From: Pseudomonas sp. DG56-2
GTDB lineage: Bacteria; Pseudomonadota; Gammaproteobacteria; Pseudomonadales; Pseudomonadaceae
NCBI RefSeq assembly: GCF_004803755.1
Contig: NZ_CP032311.1
Span: 246,501 to 310,500, forward strand
DNA: 64,000 nt
Direction: 5' to 3'
Positions 57,296-64,000 of this stretch are shown piece after piece (position 1 is the first letter of the stretch; the number at the start of each line of letters is the position of its first letter). The translations under genes and the position numbers were made by a program. Below the pieces are notes generated by a model. That model did not search any database. It saw only the letters and a program-made list of their open reading frames with translations, and was not told the DNA's origin.

Positions 57296-58960
57296 CTAGG
57301 CTGGCATGCTTTCTTTGCGACGTACCGCAGGCTTGATCGGTGACGCTTCGCCTGTTTCCGGCTCAAAGCTGTCACTGCGTGCCATTCGCCACATCCGTGC
57401 ATAGAACTCACTTTCGATCGAGCCACTGAGCAACTCGCCGGGCTTGAGGAACACATGCAACTGGGAAAATAGCTGGATCTCGCTGGCACTGATGCGCCGT
57501 ACCAGATGCTTGGGCTTTAGCTGTGAGGGATGGTCCAGGCCTGCTGCCGCGAGCATTTCAGCCAGCGCATGCAGGGTATTGCGGTGAAAGCTGTAAACCC
57601 GCTCGGCTTTGTCCGGCACCACCAGGGCGCGCTGACGAAGCGGGTCTTGAGTAGCGACGCCGGTAGGACACTTGTTGGTATGGCAGCTTTGCGACTGAAT
57701 GCAGCCAATCGCGAACATAAAGCCACGCGCCGAGTTGACCCAGTCCGCACCGATTGCCAGCACGCTGGCGATGTCGAAAGCACTGACAATCTTGCCGCCT
57801 GCGCCAATGCGCACCTTGTCGCGCAGGTTCAAGCCCACCAGGGTGTTGTGGACAAACATCAGCCCTTCACGCATCGGCACACCAATGTTATCGCTGAACT
57901 CGCGAGGTGCGGCGCCCGTATCGCCTTCCTTGCCGTCGACAACGATAAAGTCCGGAACAATACCGGTCACCAGCATCGCCTTGGCAATCCCCATGAACTC
58001 CCACGGGTGGCCTAGACAGAATTTGAAACCCACCGGCTTGCCGCCAGACAACTCGCGCAACTGGGCGATGAACTGCAGCAGTTCCATCGGCGTGCGAAAG
58101 GCGCTGTGGGCTGCAGGCGAGATGCAGTCCTCACCCACCGTCACCCCACGGGTGGCCGCAATCTCGCTGCTGACTTTATGCCCTGGCAGAATCCCGCCAT
58201 GCCCAGGCTTGGCGCCCTGGCTCAGCTTGATCTCGATCATCTTCACTTGCGGGTCACGCGCCTGTTCGGCGAAACGCTCTGGATCGAAACGCCCGGCCGA
58301 AGTGCGGCAACCAAAATAGCCACTACCGATTTCCCAGATCAGATCACCACCGTGCTCGCGGTGGTACGGGCTGATACTGCCTTCACCGGTGTCATGGGCA
58401 AAGCGACCCTGCTTGGCGCCCTGATTGAGCGCCGCGATGGCGTTGGCACTAAGGGCACCGAAGCTCATTGCCGAGATGTTGAAGATGGACGCCGAGTAGG
58501 GTTGACGGCACTGCGGGCCGCCGATGGCAATGCGAAACGAAGCAGGGTCGGGGGTGTCTGCAGGCAGCATCGAATGGCTGATGAACTCAAAGCCGGGGCG
58601 GTACACATCGATGAGCGTGCCGAAGGCCTTCTCGGCGCTTTCATTCTTGGCCCGTGCGTACACCAGCGAGCGCTGGGCGCGGGAGAACGGCAGCTTGTCG
58701 TCATCGCCCTCCAGTAGGTACTGGCGAATTTCCGGGCGAATGGTTTCGATCAGGTAACGGATATTGCCGAGAATCGGGTAGTTGCGTCGCACCGCGTGAT
58801 GGCTTTGTCGCAGGTCATTCAGGCCAACCAGGCTGAGCAGTGCACAGATCAGGGTGAAGGGCCACAGCCACACATGGTTGGAAAGAAACGGCAGGCTGAT
58901 ACAGGTAAACAGCAAACAGCCGACCAAACAGGCATAGCGGCTGGGAAGCGAAGCTTTCAT
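57296..58960 (-). CDS. Membrane-anchored glutamate-synthase-like FMN protein
   Basis: A 554-residue protein from MKASLPSRYACLVG, with GGAAG in front; the frame extends 75 codons upstream but without family support. Two hydrophobic N-terminal segments (about 6-25 and 30-48) anchor it in the membrane. The rest is the FMN-binding domain of glutamate synthase (ISAMSFGALSANAIAALNQGA, IEIKLSQGAKPGHGG, KVRIGAGGKIVSAFDIA). The 3Fe-4S cysteines are in GCIQSQSCHTNKCPTGVAT (C-x5-C-x4-C). It lacks the glutaminase domain and a small subunit, so it is not a complete glutamate synthase; electron donor and substrate are unknown. Confidence 0.85.
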   Translation of the reverse strand: MKASLPSRYACLVGCLLFTCISLPFLSNHVWLWPFTLICALLSLVGLNDLRQSHHAVRRNYPILGNIRYLIETIRPEIRQYLLEGDDDKLPFSRAQRSLVYARAKNESAEKAFGTLIDVYRPGFEFISHSMLPADTPDPASFRIAIGGPQCRQPYSASIFNISAMSFGALSANAIAALNQGAKQGRFAHDTGEGSISPYHREHGGDLIWEIGSGYFGCRTSAGRFDPERFAEQARDPQVKMIEIKLSQGAKPGHGGILPGHKVSSEIAATRGVTVGEDCISPAAHSAFRTPMELLQFIAQLRELSGGKPVGFKFCLGHPWEFMGIAKAMLVTGIVPDFIVVDGKEGDTGAAPREFSDNIGVPMREGLMFVHNTLVGLNLRDKVRIGAGGKIVSAFDIASVLAIGADWVNSARGFMFAIGCIQSQSCHTNKCPTGVATQDPLRQRALVVPDKAERVYSFHRNTLHALAEMLAAAGLDHPSQLKPKHLVRRISASEIQLFSQLHVFLKPGELLSGSIESEFYARMWRMARSDSFEPETGEASPIKPAVRRKESMPA

Positions 58961-59175
58961 GAATCTTCCACTGATATGAGAGATCCTTCCAAGGATAGGG
59001 CAAGCGCTCAAGCGGAAAACCCGTGAAATCAGTAAAAGACTTTTATTCCCGGCGTGCTTGACCTGAGCCGGGTTAGTTCGCAGATAGCTGAACCCAACTC
59101 CGCTAGTTGCATAACTGCCAGGCTCAGCGCCCGTGCTAAAAGATCTCTCCAGATGTTTCCGAGTGATTTCAAGCG

Positions 59176-60366
59176 ATGACCGCACCTCGCATTCAACCCG
59201 CCGCCCAGGGCTTTGGCCTGCTGTGCCTGGCCAGCTATCTGCTGTCGCTGTCGTATGGCTCGACGTTTTTGTTGTCGTTGCTGGTCAGCACCCGTGGCGG
59301 TAATGAGCAGGACGCTGGCCAGATCATTTCGCTGGCCATGCTCAGTACCGTGGTTGCAGTGCTGGGCAGCGGTCATCTGGCTGACCGTCTTGGGTCTGCG
59401 CGGGCTATTGCACTGTCAGCGTGTTGCCTGGTGGTGGCCTGCCTGGGCTTTGCCCTGGTGCCTGGCACCGGTATTGGCCTGATGCTCTGTGGCCTTGTTC
59501 TGGGCCTTGGCTGGGGCGCGTTCTATACCCTCGGGCCCATCCTGGTCAGCGAACGCGTCGAGGCGCAGCGCCGTACCCACAGCTTTGCCTTGCTCTCGGG
59601 CAGCATGATGAGCGGTATCGGCTCCGGGCCTTTGGTCGGCAAGCTGGCCAGTGTGTTCGGCCTGACGGTACAGACCGCGTTCTACACAGCTGCCCTGGCA
59701 GCGCTGGTCGGCCTGTTGATTTTCACCTACCTGGCGCGCCTGCAGCGTCCGGCTTCCAGCCGTGTCAGCATCAGCAGGCGTGCGTCCATCGAGGTGCTGG
59801 GCTCGAAGGCGCGTTGGCCGATTGTCATGGTGGGTTTGGGCGGCGCAATCTTCGGTGGCCTGGGCAGCTTCCAGACGTCCTATGCGGCGGTACGCGGCCT
59901 GGATTACTCGTTGTTCTTCATTGGCTTCATGAGCGCGGCAATCAGTTGCCGGTTGTTGATCGCAGGGTGGGTGGTAAAGCGTGACGCCTATCAAGCCTCG
60001 TGCCTGCTCTGCGGGTTCATCGTTGTGGCGGTGCTGGCCTTGGGCTGGGGCGTGCAGGACAACCTTGGCTACCTGCTGGCCGCAGCGCTGTTGGGCGTCG
60101 GGTATGGCCTGAACTACTCGGTGATCAATGGCCTGGCGGCGAACCAGGCCCCGGCCGGTCTCACCCCACAAGCCTTGCTGTTGTTCAGCCTTGCCTACTT
60201 TCTTGGGGTGTTCGGCTATCCCTGGTTGGCCGGTAACTTGATCGTCAGCAACGGCACCGAAGCAATGATGATCAGCCTGCTGCTGGTGGCGCTGCTGAAC
60301 TGGGCGATAAGCCTCGGTCGACTTTACGGGCGCCGTCGCGACATGGCCTTGTCTGCGGCGGGCTAA
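59176..60366 (+). CDS. Major facilitator superfamily transporter
   Basis: A 396-residue inner-membrane carrier with about 12 hydrophobic segments. The loop after segment 2 has GHLADRLGSARAIALS, a variant of the MFS motif GxLaDrxGrr. The N-terminal half includes LCGLVLGLGWGAFYTLGP and the middle has a cytoplasmic loop near 180-215. No specific subfamily is recognised, so the substrate is unknown. It is divergent from the glutamate-synthase-like gene. Confidence 0.82.
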   Translation: MTAPRIQPAAQGFGLLCLASYLLSLSYGSTFLLSLLVSTRGGNEQDAGQIISLAMLSTVVAVLGSGHLADRLGSARAIALSACCLVVACLGFALVPGTGIGLMLCGLVLGLGWGAFYTLGPILVSERVEAQRRTHSFALLSGSMMSGIGSGPLVGKLASVFGLTVQTAFYTAALAALVGLLIFTYLARLQRPASSRVSISRRASIEVLGSKARWPIVMVGLGGAIFGGLGSFQTSYAAVRGLDYSLFFIGFMSAAISCRLLIAGWVVKRDAYQASCLLCGFIVVAVLALGWGVQDNLGYLLAAALLGVGYGLNYSVINGLAANQAPAGLTPQALLLFSLAYFLGVFGYPWLAGNLIVSNGTEAMMISLLLVALLNWAISLGRLYGRRRDMALSAAG

Positions 60367-60580
60367 GCATTACTGGTCCTGGGTCTGGTTCCAGACCGGC
60401 GTACTGGTAGAGCGAGCCGAAATAACGCTTGTCGGAGATAAACGGCTGCATCAGCGGCAACAGCAAAACAGAAGTCCGACGAGCGTTATCGGCAACAACG
60501 CATCTATTGACCCTGGTTAGTTTTTGAGCAGCAAACGTTGCCTACACTGAGAGCTCTGCACCCTCAAAGGGGGACAAAGC

Positions 60581-61576
60581 ATGACCATTATCGTCACCGG
60601 CGCGGCCGGTTTCATTGGTAGCAACCTGGTCCAGGCCCTCAATCGACGCGATGAAACCGAGATCATTGCTGTCGACGACCTGACTGATGGCGACAAGTTT
60701 CGCAACCTCGCCGATTGCGAGATTGCCGATTACCTGGACAAAGACGACTTTCTTGAGCGCTTTGCGTGCGGCCAGTTCGGCAAAGTCAGGGCCGTGCTGC
60801 ACCAGGGTGCGTGCTCCAGTACCGTCGTGGACGACGGCCGATTCATGATGGACAGCAACTACCGCTTCAGCCGCGACCTGCTCGACGCTGCACAAAGCCT
60901 GCAAGTACCGATGCTGTACGCCTCATCGGCAGCGGTGTACGGCGCTGGGCGCGACTTTCGTGAACAACGCGAATGTGAGCGGCCATTGAATGTGTACGGC
61001 TACTCCAAATTTTTGTTCGACCAGCGCGTGCGCCGACAACTGCCGGTGTCACGCAGCCAGATCGTTGGGCTGCGCTACTTCAACGTGTACGGGCCCCACG
61101 AACAGCACAAAGGCGCCATGGCCTCCGTGGCCTTTCACTGCTTCAACCAATACCAGGCCCACGGCAAAGTCAGCCTGTTCGGCAGTTACGGTGACTACCC
61201 AAGCGGTGGGCACCTGCGCGACTTCGTCTCGGTGGAAGACGTGGTCAAGGTTAACCTGTTCTTCTTGGATAACCCGCAACTGAGCGGCATCTTCAACGTC
61301 GGCAGTGGCCGCGCCCAGCCGTTCAACGACGTGGCCATGGCGGTTATCAACCACTTGCGCGAGCAGCACGACCACCCCCCGCTTTCCCGGGAGATGGCCT
61401 TGCTTGAAGGCATTCTTGAATACAGCGAGTTTCCTGAGCACCTGCGTGGCAAATATCAGTGCTACACCTGCGCCGACCTTGGCCAGCTACGGGCAGTTGG
61501 CTACCAGGAGCCTACCTTGTCGGTAGAGCAGGGTGTTGCACGTTACTGCGACTGGTTGCAGGCGACGCTCGCTTAG
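60581..61576 (+). CDS. rfaD: ADP-L-glycero-D-manno-heptose 6-epimerase
   Basis: Converts ADP-D-glycero- to ADP-L-glycero-manno-heptose for the lipopolysaccharide inner core (RfaD/HldD). It has 331 residues. The nucleotide motif is [16 protein letters not shown]; the catalytic set is ASSAAVYG and [11 protein letters not shown] (Tyr-x-x-x-Lys). Also diagnostic are [21 protein letters not shown] and [23 protein letters not shown] lies upstream. Its stop codon overlaps that of the convergent monooxygenase gene. Confidence 0.93.
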   Translation: MTIIVTGAAGFIGSNLVQALNRRDETEIIAVDDLTDGDKFRNLADCEIADYLDKDDFLERFACGQFGKVRAVLHQGACSSTVVDDGRFMMDSNYRFSRDLLDAAQSLQVPMLYASSAAVYGAGRDFREQRECERPLNVYGYSKFLFDQRVRRQLPVSRSQIVGLRYFNVYGPHEQHKGAMASVAFHCFNQYQAHGKVSLFGSYGDYPSGGHLRDFVSVEDVVKVNLFFLDNPQLSGIFNVGSGRAQPFNDVAMAVINHLREQHDHPPLSREMALLEGILEYSEFPEHLRGKYQCYTCADLGQLRAVGYQEPTLSVEQGVARYCDWLQATLA

Positions 61577-62952
61577 TGCTGACGTAGCGCCTTTACATCG
61601 CCCTTGGCAGCGGTTTCGCGCAGGTACTCGCCGAGCGAATCATCCATGGCCTGCAGCCAGCGGGTATGGTGCGGCACGGCGGCAGTGCCGGTGATAACCG
61701 AACGGTAGGACTTGTCGCGATAGCCCATGATGTCCTGCTTTTTATCCGACTTCCATTTCAGGAAAATGCGGTTTACCGCGTCGATATCGAAGCTTGGGTA
61801 GTCGGTTTGTTCGATCAGGTGCTTGATATAGCGGCCTTGGAATTCGTACATCGAAGCGGTGGTTTCCAGCGCTTCTTCCTCGGCACGCCAGCGCGCACTG
61901 TCGGCCTGCATCGCCGATGGCTGCGGCAGCTCGATGCGCCCGAGCATGTAATCGCGGGCAAACCAGGCCTGTGCATCGAACAGGTTGAAGCTGTACCAGA
62001 GGTCTTGCATACCAAGGTAGAGCAACTGCGGGTTCTGCTCCCACACCACACCTTGATAGAGGCCTAGCGGCCACAGGCGATTGCCGGTGTTGAGGGCCAG
62101 ATCGTCCGGCAGGAACGGGAAGTGATGCTGATAGCCGGTGCAAAGAATGATCGCATCAACGCGCTTGCTGGATCCGTCGGCAAAATAGGCCATGTCGCCT
62201 TCAACACGCTGCAGCTGCGGCCGTTCTTCCCAGCCCTTGGGCCACTTGTAACCCATGGGCTGGGTACGCCAGGCGCTGGTGATCGAGCGTGCGCCATACT
62301 TGAAGCATTGCGAACCGATATCCTCGGCGGAATAGCTGCTACCGACAATCAGCACATCCTTGCCTTTGAATTCCAGCGCGTCGCGGAAGTCGTGGGCATG
62401 CAGAATGCGTCCGGAAAACCGTTCGAAGCCGCTGAAGTCTGGCACATGCGGGGTAGAGAAATGCCCGCTGGCCACCACCACATAATCGAACACCTGCTCG
62501 ATACCCTGGCCGATGGCGTAGTCGTAGGCGTTGACCGTAAAGGTACGGCTGGCTTCATCAAAGCGCACGGCCTTCACCGCCGTATTGAAACGAATATAGT
62601 CGCGCACGCCGGCCTTTTTCACCCGGCCCTGAATGTAATCCCACAACACCTCACGCGGCGGATATGAAGAAATCGGCCGTCCGAAATGTTCATCAAAACT
62701 GTAGTCGGCAAACTCCAGGCACTCCTTCGGCCCGTTCGACCACAGGTAGCGATACATACTGCCGTGCACCGGCTCGCCGTGCTCATCCAGCCCGGTGCGC
62801 CAGGTGTAGTTCCACATCCCGCCCCAGTCGGCCTGCTTTTCGAAACAAACCACCTCGGGCATCGGAGCACCCTGGGCGTGAGCGGATTGAAAGGCACGCA
62901 GCTGCGCCAGGCCGGAAGGGCCTGCGCCGATAATGGCAACACGAATAGTCAT
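61573..62952 (-). CDS. Flavin-containing monooxygenase, trimethylamine-monooxygenase-like
   Basis: NADPH- and FAD-dependent monooxygenase of 459 residues from [14 protein letters not shown]; the frame could open 24 codons earlier. FAD motif GAGPSG is at 9-14, the FMO fingerprint [11 protein letters not shown] near 166-176, and the NADPH motif [11 protein letters not shown] follows. The segments [18 protein letters not shown] and [16 protein letters not shown] are very like bacterial trimethylamine monooxygenase (Tmm), which forms trimethylamine N-oxide. Other soft nucleophiles such as indole are possible substrates. Confidence 0.88.
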   Translation of the reverse strand: MTIRVAIIGAGPSGLAQLRAFQSAHAQGAPMPEVVCFEKQADWGGMWNYTWRTGLDEHGEPVHGSMYRYLWSNGPKECLEFADYSFDEHFGRPISSYPPREVLWDYIQGRVKKAGVRDYIRFNTAVKAVRFDEASRTFTVNAYDYAIGQGIEQVFDYVVVASGHFSTPHVPDFSGFERFSGRILHAHDFRDALEFKGKDVLIVGSSYSAEDIGSQCFKYGARSITSAWRTQPMGYKWPKGWEERPQLQRVEGDMAYFADGSSKRVDAIILCTGYQHHFPFLPDDLALNTGNRLWPLGLYQGVVWEQNPQLLYLGMQDLWYSFNLFDAQAWFARDYMLGRIELPQPSAMQADSARWRAEEEALETTASMYEFQGRYIKHLIEQTDYPSFDIDAVNRIFLKWKSDKKQDIMGYRDKSYRSVITGTAAVPHHTRWLQAMDDSLGEYLRETAAKGDVKALRQH

Positions 62953-63476
62953 AAAAATTCCTGACAGAAAACACTGAAAAAAATCCAAAGCGTCTCCAGC
63001 CCTGAACGGTGAAACCGAGGGCAATGGAAAGCGAAAAATTCAGATGTCAGCGGGCAGGTGGAGGAACAGGGCGTTTGCGTTTATGCGCGAGCAGAATGTC
63101 GCGGGGTGGAATCGACAGGGTGTGGAAGAGTGTCGAAAGCGGAGAGCTGAGCTGCGAAACACTAGCAACAGCGATGGGCCCGCAAGACTTGCCAAACAGC
63201 GCGGCAAACGGGCCTTGGGGGCGAAAGATACGTGTGATCTCATTCATGACGGGCTGATTCTGCCTCTTCTGGTTATGGATGCCTTTTTAGCTATAACGGA
63301 TGGGACACGAGATTTCAAGGCTGGCGCCCTCGGCTTGCCTCACCTGACGATGAACGTTAGGCTTCCCGGGTCGCTGCAAAATCAGCGATCGGGTTTGGTC
63401 GCCCGTTCCCACAATTAGACGTTTCAGCGTCCAACTACGAATGCTGACGAGATGTTCGTCTGCACCTTCGTTTTAT
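62953..63476. other. Intergenic region before the C4-like RNA
   Basis: No reliable gene was found in about 520 bases. A minus-strand frame of 66 codons (63047-63247) lacks a ribosome site and is not accepted. The right part (63370-63470) is rich in short hairpins: GTCGCTG/CAGCGAT with loop CAAAAT near 63371, GACG/CGTC near 63419, and GACGA/TCGTC near 63447. These run straight into the three-stem RNA fold and may belong to its transcript. Confidence 0.4.
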
Positions 63477-63553
63477 GGCGGCTGTGCGCGGGAGGCATTC
63501 GTGCCTGCCGGGTTTGTCTATTGTCTCGGTCGACCAACCTGCGTACAGCTGTC
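63477..63553 (+). ncRNA. Three-stem RNA fold resembling C4 antisense RNA
   Basis: GGCGGCTGTGCGC (63477-63489) pairs over 13 positions with GCGTACAGCTGTC (63541-63553), three of them G-U pairs. Inside are hairpin AGGCA-TTCG-TGCCT (63493-63506) and a stem GGTTTGTC (63511-63518) with GACCAACC (63532-63539), one mismatch. This three-way junction and its CCAACCTGC segment look like the C4 antisense RNA class known from phages P1/P7 and seen in many Pseudomonas genomes. Identity is from memory, not a covariance search. Confidence 0.5.
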
Positions 63554-63609
63554 ACCCAACTTGCTTGGTCGCGAGTGGTGCCAGTTCCACCACAATAGAG
63601 ATGTTCACA

Positions 63610-63930
63610 ATGACAAAAATAGTCCCGGATCCCCCGCAGTCCCTCTTCGGCAAAACCGCCGAATCCACCTTCGGCGCCTGCAACGCCGGCCACCCACCCC
63701 TGTTTACCGTGCGCGAAGGCATCGAAGCTGAAGACGCACTGGTCCACGTCTCGCTATTGCTCGAAGGCATCTACGACACCGCCCAGCAAGCTTGCGAGCA
63801 TATTCATGACCTACCCAAGAAAGGCCTGCTCTGGTCTACCCTGCATTCGGCGGACCTGGCGAAAGGGCTGGTGGATGCAGTGTTGGATGGGATTGATAGC
63901 GAGGGATTGAAGCGCAAAGGGCGGGGGTGA
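63610..63930 (+). CDS. DUF3077-type small protein
   Basis: A 106-residue protein from MTKIVPDPPQSLFGKTAES; an ATG three codons earlier is also open. After a variable start come PLFTVREGIEAEDALVHVSLLLEGIYDTAQQACEHI and SADLAKGLVDAVLDGID, two amphipathic helices typical of the Pseudomonas DUF3077 family. There is no signal peptide or catalytic motif. The family has no known function and is usually found in several copies per genome. It starts 57 bases after the C4-like RNA, so that RNA may be its leader or regulator. Confidence 0.75.
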   Translation: MTKIVPDPPQSLFGKTAESTFGACNAGHPPLFTVREGIEAEDALVHVSLLLEGIYDTAQQACEHIHDLPKKGLLWSTLHSADLAKGLVDAVLDGIDSEGLKRKGRG

Positions 63931-64000
63931 GTTGAGTGAAAATGCGGGGCTGGAGTGACCGCTTGAGAGGGGCTGCTTGGCGGCCCTTCGTCTGGGGTGG

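Noticed and set aside
60367..60470. Possible gene remnant on the minus strand between the MFS carrier and rfaD
   Set aside because: Two frames give protein-like pieces (one ending WNQTQDQ), but neither has a start with a ribosome site, and the open frame runs antisense into the carrier gene.
63047..63247. 66-codon minus-strand frame beginning MNEITRIFRPQG
   Set aside because: No ribosome site, no recognised family, and the region is otherwise non-coding; kept as unexplained rather than called.

Overview
The window looks like a Pseudomonas chromosome of the P. putida group. GC content is about 60%. The gene order tau - porin - lsfA - ssu - gshA - tex - ompR/envZ - rimK - hslR/hslO - pckA is, from memory, that of P. 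putida, and the right half (fdhD, lysM, yrfG, nudE, cysQ, dctDB, dTDP-rhamnose genes) follows an order also known from P. aeruginosa. No rRNA, tRNA, insertion sequence, prophage or CRISPR array was seen. Gene calls and functions come from reading motifs by eye and from family knowledge; no search was run.

0-19 kb is a sulfur-acquisition block. A cystine ABC transporter (tcyJ-tcyL-tcyN) sits beside D-cysteine desulfhydrase (dcyD) and serine acetyltransferase (epsC). A betT choline carrier follows. Then come taurine uptake and oxygenolysis (tauABCD, minus strand), an OprD-family porin, the 1-Cys peroxiredoxin lsfA, and the alkanesulfonate operon ssuEADCBF. Together they could import organosulfur across both membranes, release sulfite with TauD or SsuD/SsuE, and make cysteine. 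AT-rich promoter regions of lsfA and ssuE share an inverted repeat.

18.4-31 kb holds housekeeping and stress genes: a TetR regulator, gshA, a hotdog thioesterase, tex, the OmpR/EnvZ pair, rimK with a rimB-type protease, the heat-shock pair hslR-hslO, pckA and another hotdog thioesterase.

31-40.5 kb holds a LuxR-type response regulator next to an isolated CheR-like methyltransferase, a glycine-zipper envelope protein, a YdeP-type molybdopterin oxidoreductase with its FdhD partner, a LysR regulator, a BON-LysM protein, and nucleotide-cleaning enzymes (YrfG, NudE, CysQ).

40.5-53 kb runs leftward through rfbB-rfbA-rfbC-rfbD (dTDP-L-rhamnose), dctB-dctD and a thioesterase, nearly all joined by 1-4 base overlaps. 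It then runs rightward through a large kinase/aminotransferase fusion and aguB-aguA (agmatine to putrescine).

53-64 kb has a TonB-dependent siderophore receptor behind a Fur-like box, a second OprD-family porin, a membrane-anchored glutamate-synthase-like protein, an MFS carrier, rfaD, a trimethylamine-monooxygenase-like flavoprotein, and a DUF3077-type small protein preceded by a three-stem RNA fold resembling C4 antisense RNA. The left edge cuts a minus-strand gene of unknown function.

The least explained items are the C4-like RNA, two terminators with no gene in front of them (33.7 and 55.8 kb), the three-part aminotransferase fusion, and the isolated CheR/response-regulator pair.
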